Shown here: positions 26,567 through 41,173 of the stretch, piece by piece
Numbering within the stretch: the stretch's first letter is position 1
Layout: every line of letters begins with the position of its first letter
Assembly: GCA_023055505.1 (NCBI GenBank)
Contig: JALIRH010000048.1
Coordinates: 3,186,166 to 3,250,165 of the forward strand
DNA from: Callipepla californica brunnescens
Lineage: Eukaryota; Chordata; Aves; Galliformes; Odontophoridae
DNA length: 64,000 nucleotides
Reading direction: 5' to 3'
Notes under the pieces: model-generated
Database searches by the model: none
What the model was told of the DNA's origin: nothing
The model's input: only the letters and a program-made list of their open reading frames with translations
Program-made: the position numbers and the translations under genes

Positions 26567-29377
26567 CTGTAATGCAAGTTTACACCAACATAATCAGACT
26601 GACTGAATCTGGCACACTCTTCTTGCACAATTAAAAGTTATCTAATACTTTGTGAGAAATTAGAAAACCCGAAGGCCAGACCAGCCCGTCCTCAGTGACC
26701 CATCATCGACACGGACAGCAGAAAAGCCAAATGCATCAGCTTAATGCCAGCTTCTCTAACACCTCACACAGCACTGCATTTATTGGCGCAGGGCCTAAGA
26801 TCTAAGACCATATTTGAGCATAAATATAACTGAACCTAAACCTGATGATTGCCAAGAGTGAGAGGGCTGTTCTTTTTCCATGGACTTTGAAAACTCTCAT
26901 TGTAAAATTGTAGGAATTGTTAGAAGGAGAAGGGAATTTTCTGTCAGTTATTCTAAACAGCTAGTTATTTACACTCATACTGTATCACAAGGGCCAAAGG
27001 CCTACAGGATATGACAGATGACTTTTTTAACCTCTAAGTCAATAAGCAAGTAAATCTAAACAAACATGAGCAAGTCATAATCAGACATTTAAAAATAGTT
27101 AAAAATAACATTTGTTTAGCTGCTTAACTAAAGATTTAGAGTCTCCAAGTTTAGCCTGCATGTTTTCGGTGTTTCTTAACGCTGTGTATACTTGGCAGCA
27201 TCCCATAATTTTATAAAAATGCAGGTAATAATTCACAGTGATCAAGCTGTATTCATTCCCCACGAGCAAGTGTTATTTCTCTTTCCCCTGGCTACAATGA
27301 ATGCAGAGCTCTGAGTCTTCTGAAAGGTGTGAACAACTTTCACCTGGAGCGGAGGCCTCTTCCAGGGAGAATAACAAGTGTAGTGATTAGCAGACAAACA
27401 TAAAGTTGTTCATGTGAACATCTCAGGGCTAACTGAATCTAGGGCATAAGTAATGCCTAGGTTCACAAGGAAAGTTAGGCAGAGCAAAAAGAAGTCAGTT
27501 ACTTCTTCAGAAGCGGATGGGTCAGCTCAAGGTATTTTCTGTGCGTGTGCCAAAGTCCTCCCACCCTCCCCTATCACCCCTTTACGTTCTGGGAAGAAGT
27601 GCAGGGAGCCCTCTGGAGAAACACTGCACAGGCTGTGACTTCCACCTGCTGTCTGACTGTAGGATGGATTGCCCTTGGACAGTTCTAAAACCCTTACATA
27701 GAACCACACCATATCTATGCTGCAAAATGAAGATCAGGCCCATGAATAGCAAGCTGTAGCTCTCAGGCTTTCCACAATGCTGGCTGAAGCTCAGAGTGCA
27801 TGAACCATCTTGCTGACCTTCCATATTTCTATGTTTTAAAATCTCAGTTTTAAATCAGTTAGCTTTCTAGCTCTCTATAATATCTGTCAAGTCTTTATGG
27901 TGAATGGAAATAAATCAGAATGTAACAGGTGTGATTCAGCCAAGTTGTTTTAAAAGTCTGTGTTCGGGTGAGATGAATTATGCCTTAAAAACACTTGCTT
28001 CCCTTTTCCTGATTTTAGGGGGGTGTCCTTGTAAGGTGTCAGCTCAGAACATCTGCTGACGTGGTGCCCTGGTCCAGATCCTGCGTGTCCCTACTGCATA
28101 AGGATGGGTGGACTTGGACTAGAACGATGAGCAGATCTGGACTTTTCCTCTCAAGAGAACTCTGGAGCCTGCTCAAGTCCATGTCTCACAGTATGACTCT
28201 GGGTAAACAACATGGAAGGGAAGTAACTAGAAGACTGGGTCAAACCCATGGTTATTTGACTGTCTGAATTTATCCACAAGTCTGTGAGAACAAATTTTTG
28301 TAGCGTGCCATGAAAGTGGTCAGCCTCCTTTGAACAGCAGCTGAAAGCCCAAGGGACACTGAAAATGCCTCCCAACCTGAGTGACCTGGAACCTTTCTAA
28401 GGAAGACTTGCTCTGACTCTAGCCAGCCCTGGCCTGATGAGTGTCACCAGAGGAAACTCTGAATGCAGGCAGGTAAACTGCAAAACACGTTTGGGTGCTC
28501 CAGGGTTTGCTTTAGCTTTCAGTTCATTTCCAGGAGAATAATTTTTATATGAATAGACAATGCAGGCCTTGGAGCGCAGGGAGAAAGCATCCTTAGGAGA
28601 GCAAATGCTATGTAAAAAACTCACTTAGCAAATTCATCTCAGAGGTGCTGAGATGCAGACCCATGAAAAAAAGCTCTGTAATCACACTGGGTAGAGCCTC
28701 AGGTAACTGTAAGGACAAGGCGACTCATCGCAGGGGGAAGGATGGCTGCTGGTTACAGATAAGAAGGATAAGAACAGAACTCAAAGCTCAGTGTTATTGC
28801 TGGCTGTGCCACAGCTCTCTGGGGTAGCCTTAGGTAAGCCAGACCACCTCCTGGTGCCTCAGTTCCTTCATTCTTAAAAAGGAAGACAACCCCTCCATAG
28901 GAAAGCACTAGGACATCTATGGACACTGCATGGCATCACAGCTCATTTGATTCCAGCTGACAGAGCCAGATATAATAAATTGAGTATGACCACCACAAAG
29001 TTTGAAGTTCCTCCACTAAGCTTCCTTGTGATGAGAAAGTGGAACCATCAGAGCAAATGAAGGGATTACACTCACGTCTCTTGACAAAACTCAGAAGGGG
29101 ATTCTGGCTTTCATGGCTCTGTAACTTCACAGGTATTTTTATTAGTATTTTGGGAGTAAAAGGAACAGAATTGGCTCCTGCTGATCTGGACCTGATACAG
29201 AATCAAAATAAAACTAGGTTTGGATATACAGATATCTTCACCTTAACCACTTCCCAGACTCAAAGTAATTGAAACTGAAGCTTCAAATAAAAAAAATAGC
29301 AAAACAAAAGACTTATCTCTGAATGTAATTATAGAAGAAACTGCTAATCGTTTCTTTCTTGCTTTAAGATGCTCTTA

Positions 29378-31016
<1,639 letters not shown>

Positions 31017-31103
31017 TCAGACTGGAAATAAAGCAGATGCAATACCTCTTAAACCTAGGGCTCTAATGGCCAGATCTTTAAGTGTCGGCCACTCCCTTCT
31101 GTA

Positions 31104-31390
31104 ACTGCCTGAAGAGAGGTGGTAGTGAGCCTCTTCTCTCGTGTAACTAGTGATGTGATGAGGGGGAATGGCCTTAAGTTGCGCCAGGGGAAATTCAGAC
31201 TGGATGCTAGGAAATACTTCTCCAAAAGAGTGGTCAGGTGCTGGAATGGGCTGCCCAGGGAGGTGGTGGAGTCACCAACTCTGGAGGTATTCAAGGAATG
31301 TTTAGTGAGAACAATTGGTCATAGGTGGACAGTTGGACTGGATGATCTTGTAGGTCTTTTCCAACCTTGGTGATTCTATGATTCTATGAG
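31104..31390 (+). mobile_element. CR1 LINE 3' end, well preserved
   Basis: A 3'-terminal CR1 fragment of about 290 bases with the typical series (TAACTAGTGATGTGATGAGG, GGAAATACTTCTCCAAAAGA, GGGCTGCCCAGGGAGGTGGT). It ends in two tandem copies of the ATTCTATGA-type tail near 31373-31390. It lies antisense to HECW1 in the intron just upstream of the sixth exon. Confidence 0.95.
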
Positions 31391-32430
31391 GTCTGCATGC
31401 TAACTTCCACTCCTCCGATTCTTCCACAGTCTGCTGATGTTCTGATCTGCAGACAGTGATGCTACACGATTTGACCTGAATGAGGCAGTAAGTAATGAGA
31501 CACAGTCTGCAAAAAAATTCTTCGCTGTTAATGTTGATTCTGATGAGTGATTTTGATGGTCCAATGTGCACTAGATTTGAAATATGAAAAATCTGTTTTG
31601 TAGTGGAACTTGTTTACAGTTGTGTATAGTTGCCTTAGGCCTTCAAGCACTTAAGATTCAGAAGTTCATATTCTTCCTTATGTGAAACAAAAAGCTGTAA
31701 TAGTGTGAAGTATTCACAGGAGAAAAAGCTAGTGAAACATCTGGGCATTTTATTAAACTGCATGCTTTGCCAATCTCTTTCTTCCAGACAGGGCTGACCA
31801 AGCGTGCACAGCTGCAAAGATACCATCACTGGCTTCCACTTTCAGGAAACTTCAGTGCATGGCTGCTCAGAGAGATCAGTTATCATTACTGTTCTGTGTA
31901 TTCAATATGTGCTGCTTTGTTTTCTGCAGATCCTACTCTTCTGGTTTATTTCCCTCTGTGAGATATCCCACAGCTTCTGCTCCCGTAATACTGGTGCCAG
32001 GGAAAGACACATGGCTGAATGTGATTGGTATGGGACATATATAGGTGTCTACCTGGAGGGGCTAGCAAAGTAGCAGGTTTTCATCCCATCTTTGATAGTT
32101 CTTGTAGCAGCTCTGCCACAAGGATATCCTCAGATCCAGGTCTTCAGCAGAGGTAAGTTAACAAAATCCAAGGACAGCAATGGAGCACCAGTCACCAATA
32201 TCACCAAGGCAGTCAGTGGAGTGTATCCCAGGACTAACTTTGCTGTAGTGTCCCTAAAGATGCAGTCACTCCAGCTCCTCACTGAAGTGATTGTGCTAGA
32301 GATCAAGACACTCTGATTCGTTGTCATTTCTGTTTTTTTGCTAATTCCTCGGGTACTGATGAAACACAGATTAACCAGGGGGCCACCACATTCAGATGAT
32401 AAAAGGAATACAATGGTCACCGTTACTTAC
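31391..32430 (-). other. HECW1: Remainder of a HECW1 intron
   Basis: About 1 kb of intron between the CR1 tail and the fifth exon. No further feature seen. Confidence 0.7.
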
Positions 32431-32577
32431 TTCATAGAAGCCACGGACCAGGGCCTCCGTTTGTTGAACAACTCCTCGTTCCACTCTCCATTTAACCATT
32501 CTCTCTATGTATTCTTTTTTGTTCTTTTCTGTCACTGCTGTATTTGCCCCTCCAGATTTCAACTCTCTCTCTGTCAC
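32431..32577 (-). CDS. HECW1: HECW1 HECT-domain exon (fifth in the window)
   Basis: Encodes [20 protein letters not shown], then [20 protein letters not shown] and EALVRGFYE. This is the HECT N-lobe segment with the conserved basic [11 protein letters not shown]. The exon is 147 bases, 49 codons, phase 0 at both ends. The acceptor TGTAG precedes 32577; the donor GTAAGT follows at 32430. One residue (ANTAV against the mammalian ANTQV) differs from what I recall. Confidence 0.96.
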
Positions 32578-35500
32578 CTACAGAACAAAGATGAACAGTG
32601 GAGTAACAACGTATGGATCACACTGTGTTTTAAATTTAATGTGTACACGGAAAGCGTAAGTGAAAAATGTAACAGCCATTTTTCTGGTTCTATCCCCCAG
32701 CCTCGTGTCCTTTTGTAATAGAAAGAAGAGGAACAATGATGGGCACTCACCTCCACTCCCATTTCAGCTCCAATAACAATGATGTCTAGCACAGATACTA
32801 AATGAGTTCCATGAATACATACTCATTACTTGTATTACTTATATTATTATCTCCTTGTTAACAGAGAGCATGCGGAGTATATTTAGTATTTACATCATTG
32901 TTGCTGGAAGGGCATGTAGAAAATAGTGAATTATGGAAACACTCAGTGAGTCATCTAACATGTAGCTTTGCTGAGAAACAACAAGAACAAGTAAGGTTGG
33001 ATGTAACGAGTTAGGAATTCTTAGCTGGTTCAGGCTAAATTCCCAAATGTAAATCACTGCATCACCATTTCTCATGCAAAGCTGCACCATTCAGATGCCA
33101 TGCTGGACTTTCCTAGACTGCACTGGTTAAAAGCAATAACGAATAAATGTTGTCTAACTTTAAATATGATTATAAATCCAGTTGTTCTATATTTCCTCAC
33201 AAGGTATCCCACAAATACCTAGACACACTTATTTCTTTACCTTATTCACATAACTTCAAATACAATTATTTATCTGGGCTTGGAGACAGCAAATCAATGA
33301 CAGTGATTCCCTCCCCCCCCATTTTTTGTTTTTCTTTTCCAGGGAGGTATTAGTCACAGCTGTGAGCTAGAATTAGGAGGGGGACATTTAGACCAGCAAG
33401 GAAACACTAAAATAGATCTAACCTACTTCTTTAATCTGATCAGAGCAATTGTTGGTGTATCCACATATAGGGCCTGGAGACAGGCCTGGAAGAACCACTT
33501 TCTACAAGGGTAAAAGCTTGAGAATGTTCTTAAAGTCACAAGCAACTGTCACCTCTCTTGAGCCTTATGGGCAAAACTCTCAAACTGGCATCCAGTACCC
33601 ATAAATAAAAATGTGGGATGCTTGCACTGATGCCATATATTTGCTCCAGGCACCAGTATGGAAAAGGACTAGAGATCCTCACTAGTATGTTTAATAAAAA
33701 GTACCAAGAAAAAAGATTTAGCCCCAGTGGATTAAAAACTCAATACACGGGTCAGAGATGCACAAGAAGGAAACAATGAAAGACATGGTGACTTGTCAAG
33801 TCATGGAGGAGACAGGACAAAAAGCCTGTGACCCATCTGCAACACAGCTTCTCAAAGAACCACTGTTTCCTGTCTCCCTTAGCCAACTCCTGAAAGTCAG
33901 CATCCCGAACATTAGCAGAACTCCCACTGCGCATGGCAAAGCAATGTGCAGATGGCATTTAAGGGGTCAGATACTCCTGGCATGCAAGAAGTTCCAACTG
34001 CAATCCATCTGTGAGAAAAAAACGTGCTGGAGATTTCTTGGGTACTTTGCTGTCAGCATTCAGCAAATTTCATACAGGAAAAATCTCACCTTCAGTTAAG
34101 ATACTTGGATTCTCACATTCATACTTCACGGTGAGAAACGTTTTTATCCCCGTTATTAGTTATAGCAAAGTTAGTGTCTGTTACATATGAAATAAAGTAC
34201 TAGACAGAACGTGAACTGGCATCAAAATATTTTGTGTTCCTTTGCTCTAGTATCGCAGCATCTACAACAGATTGCCATTTTATTTTAGTTCTTTTTGGAA
34301 TCATCTCTTATCCTCCCTAACAGACCTTTGTGTAATTGCCTAGCTCTTTTCTTTGGGCAGTGCACAACAAGTAATAGTGAGCTGAATACACATCTTCAGA
34401 TGTATTAGGGCAATTCAAGCTGACATTCTTGTTCATCTTTGTAGTCTTCCAATGCAAATACAAACTCGTCTCATCTGTCTTTGTGAATATGTCTGCATGT
34501 TTCTGTTCGTCTTCATTTATCAGTCTTACACAGCTGTACCTTCCAGGGAAATAGATGTACTGTCAACTGAATGTCATGCAAACTCTCAGCTCCTGAGAGG
34601 AAACCCCCCTACATTTAAGACTGTTAAAAACAGTGTTAATCTTTCCTACAAGGGCTTCTTACTTCAATTCCTCTGCCCCATCCTTTTTATTTCATCTGTC
34701 CTTGATTCTGGTGATTCTTCATTCCCCTGTATAACAAGCAGACTAACTTCAGTTTTAGAAATATCCCCTGAAGTCTTGCTTGGCTTATTACTTTCAGGCT
34801 TACAGCTTGGAAGTTTACTCCCAGGGCCAGAACTCCTTGTCTCCAAAACAAATCTAATTCTCTCCCTGCTCTGCATGCCTTCACTCTGTACGCCTTCACT
34901 CTGCACAAACTCATGTCAACGTTTCTTCTGAGGGCTAAGAGACACACTCTTAATATTCCACCTGATTTCTTCGACACTGTGCATCTCTGTACCTCACACA
35001 GGAGTTAGCTTTCTTCTCTGGAGATTCTACACTGTCTGACATGTGTACTCTCTCCAGCTTTCAGCACATCCTTGGAGATACTTATTTTTTCCTTGAATAT
35101 TGCTTTGACTTCCGTCAAGACTTTAAGAGACAGTTATAATCCTGTATGGGTTACAACAGCAAAGGCACCAAGGCTTCAATGTTGCTGATGGTACAAAGCT
35201 GGGAGGAATGGCTGACACGCCAGGAGGCTGTGCTGCCATTCAGTGAGACCTGGACAGGCTGGAGAGCTGGGCAGAGAGGAACCAGATGAGGATTAACAAG
35301 AGCAAGTGTAGAGTCTTGCACCTAGGGAGGAATAACCACACGCACCAGTACAGGTTGGGGGATGACCTGCTGGAGAGGAGCTCTGAGAAGGCCCTTGGTG
35401 TCCTGGTGGATGACAGGTTGTCCATGAGCCAGCAGTGTGCCCTGGTGGCCAAGAAGGTCAGTGGGATCCTGGGGTGCATTAAAAAGAGCATGGCCAGCAG

Positions 35501-36682
35501 GTTGAGGGAGGTGATCCTTCCCCTCTACTCTGCCCTGGTGAGGCCTCATGTGGAGTACTGTGTACAGTTCTGGGCTCCTCAGTACAAAAATGGCCAGGAT
35601 CTCCTGGAAGGAGTCCAGCAGAGGGCTACAAAGATGTTAAAGGGCCTGGTGCACCTCTCTGATGAGGAAATGTTGAGAGATCTGGGCCTGTTCAGCCCTG
35701 AAAAAAGAAGACTCAGAGAGGAGCTGAATCACGTCTATAAATTTCTAAGGAGTGGGAGCCAAAGGAACAAGGCTGGACTCTTCTCAGCAGTGTGTGGCAA
35801 CAGGACAAGGGGAAATGGCCACAAAATGAAGCACAGGAAGTTTCACACAAATGTTCATAAGAACTTCTTTGGGGTGAGAGTGATGGAGCACTGACACAGG
35901 CTGCCCAGAGAGGTGGTGGAGTCTCCTTCTCTGGAGACATTCAAGACCCGCCTGGACGCCTACCTGTGCAACCTGGGCTAGGGAGCTGCTTTGGCAGGGG
36001 GGTGGGACTCGATGATCTCTGCAGGTCCCTTCCAACCCCTACAGTTCTGTGAATGCCAAAGAAACCCACAGACCCTTGTATGCGTTCTGGTTGCCAGTCT
36101 GCACTGAAGTCAGCGTTATTTGCTATTTAAAGTTGTTATCCAGTTATCCAGAGCAGCCAGATTAAAGACTAATGTAGAGAGGAATGGTAAAAATCATAAT
36201 AACCTGCTTAGGAAAATAGGTAGGTGCAAGGTAGATAAGAGACACTGAAGCTAACAGGAATATATTAGACATAATAGTGGTAAGAGTTGCCACGTCTTAT
36301 ACAACCCACCAAATACTTTTCTTCCCTTTTGACCCCCCTCTTTTCTGTCACGTCAGCTTTAAGTTACATTACTGAATACACTGAATGCCACAATCTGCGT
36401 GAACTACACCCCAGAGAGGAGAGCTGCACTCCACTTCAGATAATTCCTCATGTTCATCAGTGTGTGGCTCAACAGGCCTGGAGGGAGACTGTGGCTGGTA
36501 TTTTATATTATAGACTCTGAGAATAAACATCTGCATTAAAACAGGTGGCTTGAAAGAAACAGAAGGCAGAAGAAAATGTTACTGAAAGGCTAAATGATCT
36601 GTTCCGACACAAAGATGTTCATCACGCTCAACTCTGTCAGCTTAAAATTTGCTTTTCAGATGTTTTGCATAGCTGTGCTCAC
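32578..36682 (-). other. HECW1: HECW1 intron (4.1 kb)
   Basis: Holds a + strand CR1 copy at 35.17-36.05 kb. The rest is ordinary intron. A 159-codon open frame at 34452-34931 on the + strand shows no family motif, and its end is a local near-duplication (CTTCACTCTG units near 34879-34905). Confidence 0.7.
35165..36052 (+). mobile_element. CR1 LINE, younger-looking copy with open ORF2 C-terminus
   Basis: From 35286 it stays open for 202 codons: [57 protein letters not shown], then LFSPEKRRLREELNHVYKFL. Upstream, a short in-frame break separates a matching piece starting near 35165 (GCTGATGGTACAAAGCTGGG). It ends around 36052 with the CR1 3' UTR. The open frame suggests a later insertion than the 24.7 kb copy. 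Confidence 0.94.
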
Positions 36683-36812
36683 CTGTCCAAACACCTCCTC
36701 ATTCACTGTGAAGGTGAGATCCAGGATATCTGTGATGTTATTATCTTTCATCCACTGCAAGCTTTGATGGAACTCTTCATCCAGGTACTCTAAGTCACTT
36801 AAATCACACGGC
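36683..36812 (-). CDS. HECW1: HECW1 HECT-domain exon (fourth in the window)
   Basis: Encodes [20 protein letters not shown] followed by [20 protein letters not shown] and FGQ. This is N-lobe sequence with the LDLTF(T/S)V signature. The acceptor ACAACCAG precedes 36812; the donor GTGAGC starts at 36682. Phase 2 in (CT|G, Leu) and phase 0 out agree with its neighbours. Confidence 0.96.
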
Positions 36813-37497
36813 CTGGTTGTGAGGCAAGCAAAAAGATGTAGCTGAATATATGAACCCACAACGATTGTCAGGATGACTTACATAAGAAATGACTTACCAA
36901 ATGTACGACAGAGATACAACATTTTGTTTGTTCAGTTAACATAAAAGCCCTTCTTAACACAGACCCTCATAAAGTAGTTCTGCACTGTTTGCATGGCTGG
37001 GCTCAAGGCCACTTGTGTTGGCTGCCTGTATTATTTGCTGTTGGAAGGCACCCTTCGGGTTCCATTTTACATGGATCTTCAAGATGCCACATATTTCAGA
37101 GCACACGCTTACCTCCAGGCCCAATAAGCCCCACCATGTTGTGCCTGGATGCTTCCCTGTATCCATCACCCTTGAGAAGAGCTCACAAGAGTGACATAAT
37201 GCAGACCAGGCATCTGAATTTTTGCTAACAAGGAGCCAGCTCTGCTGATTGGAAAGTCATGTGTATGTTACAGACAATCTGGTTTCAAACCCCCTAAGGA
37301 GGCAGGAAGGACGTGGAAGCACTCTAGGTGTTACTCACTTTTCATACTATCTCAGATACAATATAAATATGAATATCTGGAGCCCAGCAATACTAATTGT
37401 TGAAAAAACGTAAAACAAAATGCATGTAAAGGACAAATTTTTGGAGAAAGTAAAACAGTACTAAAATGAGTTTGCTTTCTACCACGAACAAATCAAG

Positions 37498-37517
37498 AAA
37501 AAAAAAAAAAAAAAAAC
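37498..37517. repeat. Poly-A run
   Basis: About 20 adenines in the short intron between the third and fourth HECW1 exons (0.8 kb). Confidence 0.9.
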
Positions 37518-37638
37518 AAACAGAAAAAAATTGAAAGCCAGAGTTCTTGAAGCAATTCCATGAAAGTCTGTTTCTGTAAGATCCACTGCTGGATCACTGC
37601 TTCTGCTTTGTTTCGGAACAGCTGTATGCTTATACTTA

Positions 37639-37878
<240 letters not shown>

Positions 37879-40800
37879 TTAACAGTCCCCCTCACACCTC
37901 TGACTCTCTGATCAATAATGGACCTCTCCTTAACCCATCTCCTGCAGTGCCCATATGTGCACCTGGCACGATGTGCTCTTGCCTGTGCCAAACCAATACA
38001 TGTTTTCAACATTCAAACTCGGTGATCCTGAGTTGAATGTTCTGACGCAAATGTACTCCATCAAACACAGTCTTTAGACAGTGAAAACTGTAATACTCTT
38101 TCTAGCCTTATCAGAAGAATGCATTATCAATACCCTTTCCACAATGGGACTTAGAAGGACGTCAGAAGGATGAGTTGACTTCATGGGTGAGAAACCGAGA
38201 TTCAAAGAAGATAACTGTTGTGGACACTGACATATATTAAGATCATTAACTAAAGCTCAGGGAAAATACTAAGACCCCTTCTTAAAGACAATGCTCAGCA
38301 TTCACATACTTCATACCTGTAAGAACAACCTCCAGCCCTATTCCAAGTACAGCAGACATACCATAAACAACCCCCATCGCCTATTCAAAACTTATTTGTG
38401 GAAAAGGAAAAGAAAAAATGACACATCCTAAGTGTAAGCACTTCAGCTGACTGACGTCACAGTAAAGTTTTACTGAACAAGAGATGAGAAACAGATCAAA
38501 AAGCTGAGAAATCATTCATTCTACAACGGGAACCAGAGTAAAGACTCTTCCTGCATAAAAATTAAATGGGAATCTCATTAAAAAAAAAAAAAAGGAGTGC
38601 AAAATTTCCATTCAGTCAACTTTCTGCTCATGGGACAGTACAACAAGTGCCTAGTTTGTCAAATGAGTCACAAAATAGCATTTATATCACCTCAGGAGCT
38701 GCCCTGGGGTCCCCTGCATCCAAGAACGGTGCTTATGGTATGCAGCTGAGTGGTAACAGAGGAGTGGTTATATTACTCCCTTACAGCTGTTTCCACAGTA
38801 GCAACAAAAGGCAGCTGTTGGATCTAGTTAGGACCTGCTTCACTTCACTTGTGCTGCAGTGCAATGCTTCCAGCAAAAAAGCAGTGAAAAAGGGGAGAGC
38901 TGACACAATGAAAGCACAGTAGAAGCCAGACAGCTCAAATCCCAGAGATGCAGAGCCTGTAATCCATCAGTTTTATAGCACCTTCAGGATCTATAATCAA
39001 GTCCATTTGTCCCAAATAACGCATGTTGGCACTTTTAGGTTTGTTCTTCATGGCTCCGTCCTCCCACCCCTATACGTTTTGAAAATGAATGTCAAATGAA
39101 AATATTACTAGCAGTGGGCACTCCTCACAACAACACTCATCCCATGGCTACTCAGCTGGGCAGGAGAGAATTAGAATAAATGAAAGCTGAAAAGAGACTG
39201 CCAAGAAAAGTCTCCCTAGCCTGGAACTCTCTGTTAAGAAACTGCTAGAAAGCATGAACAGTATTGGTTTTCTCTTTGCTGCTTGTATCACTTCTTCACA
39301 TCTGTGTGGCTTTGCTGGTGTTAATGCAAAGCTGACATGAAAGGCTAGCACATCTAGATCAAGGTGTTTATGATCACAAGCATATGTCATGGTAGCTGTT
39401 AATGGCAATTTAATTAGAACCAGTGCCTTACGGCAGAACTGTTTCAAACAATCCAGACCATGGGCAAAGTTTCGATGTGAAAAGACCAAGACTGGTGGGT
39501 CAGTTTAAGCAAACGTAGTCAGAGCAACCCTAGGCTGTGAGTCCACTCCAAGTGGGGGCCTGACTGTGGTTCCACAATCCCAGCCCTTGCGATGGTACAG
39601 AGCCAACTGGTATGGATGGAGGATGTGAAATAATTAACAAGACACTGCCACTCTTGGCAACACTATCACCTCAGGAGACAGACTGCTGCTCTTCCCCTCA
39701 AGGGGGCTAAACCAGAGCCTACAAATCCTTTGTCCCTCGCAGCCAGCTTTGGTCTCTTTATAGAGACTTACATAATCAGCTTTTTGAGCTGAAAAGCGGT
39801 CTAAGAGAAGGTCCTCTGGTCCCCCTGTCCATTCTGGACACTGCCTGGGACCATAGGCTTACACCTCTATGATCCAGCAGGCTGAAGGAAATCAATAGGT
39901 ATCTGTCAGAAAGGAGGTCCTTGCTAAAGTGCTCGCAGGAAAACCATACGGTCTGTTGACATGTGTGTCTGTATAGTCCTTCAAGATGAGACCACTAGCA
40001 GCCAAGCATAACAGTACCACCAAATACACGTCAAAACTTGTAAAAATCAGCAAGAAGTCCTCAGTGCAAAAAACCTGAGGACAGCAACAAGAAATCGCCT
40101 CCTTTAAAAAAGACAGTCAAAACAAAAATAGATCCTTGTGTTTATTTCTTCCTGAAGGGTTTAGAGCACAGGTGAAAGTCAGAGATGGGTGAGACAATCT
40201 CTTCAAAAAAAACAAGTTTTCTTGATGGAATAAGCATCACAAAGATAAGTCCAGGCTGGAGGGCACATACCTTCCTTAAACCTGACTTGCATACATCTTT
40301 CTGAGGAAGTATAAAATGCTTACTCCGTTTCTTTCTAGCAGGAAAGATATCTTGAGGGAGGTGAGGAATGCAAATTCTCATTCTATCCTTTTCTTTCAAT
40401 TCACCTCTCCCTTTCTGAGACAATCATTGAGTATGAGTAATGCACTCTAGCAGAGAGGAAGCACAGGAGGGAGTTAATGAACAGGAAACAGTGGAAGGAG
40501 AGACAGAATTAATGAGCAGTAGGGCTGCTCTTGTTTGCCTGCCTATTGACACCGTTGCTCCACTCAAAAAGGATATTGTGCGCACCTGCTTTCTGGCTTT
40601 TATAAACACCACTCTTTGACCCATTTGCAGGAGTTTCCACATTACCTAGTTAACTCTACTTCTATCTGGAAGCTGCAGGTGCCCCTGAAGTGGCCTGTTT
40701 GCACAACAGCCTGTTGCAAAATAACAGGCTTGTTCTCCTCAGTGGGACTCTGCATACTTGCCACGTCTGCACACGCTGAGAGACATCCACATGTTATAGC

Positions 40801-41173
40801 AGGGACTAAGCAATATTTTTTCCTCCAATTGCAGGTGACTCACAGGAAATCTAATTTACTCTGCACCTTATCGTATAGCAGCAGAATAAGGGAAGACCAA
40901 TAATGACTCTCTGTCACAGGACTCTCTCTTAACTGGCAGAACTAGCACAGCTGTACCTTACATGACAGTCCTTCCTTAGACTCAAATAGGAAATGATATA
41001 CAAAGTTGTAATCTATGCATACAGTGGAAGAATAGTTTCTGTTTATCATTCTGTACAGGATGCTCTGTGGGCTAAATTAGCTATGATATCACAAACTTTA
41101 AATCCTAATAGTGTGTGGATACTGCGGTAGGCAGCTAGGCGTTCCTGAATCGGGTTATCGGTGCCGTGCCGGT

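Noticed and set aside
34452..34931. 159-codon open frame on the + strand
   Set aside because: Lies in a HECW1 intron, has no recognisable domain, and its end is a local short duplication. Probably chance.
40640..41111. A possible 5' LTR upstream of the open gag frame
   Set aside because: No match to the 3' LTR signals (TGTAGTT start, CGCCATTT block) and no primer-binding site before 41112.
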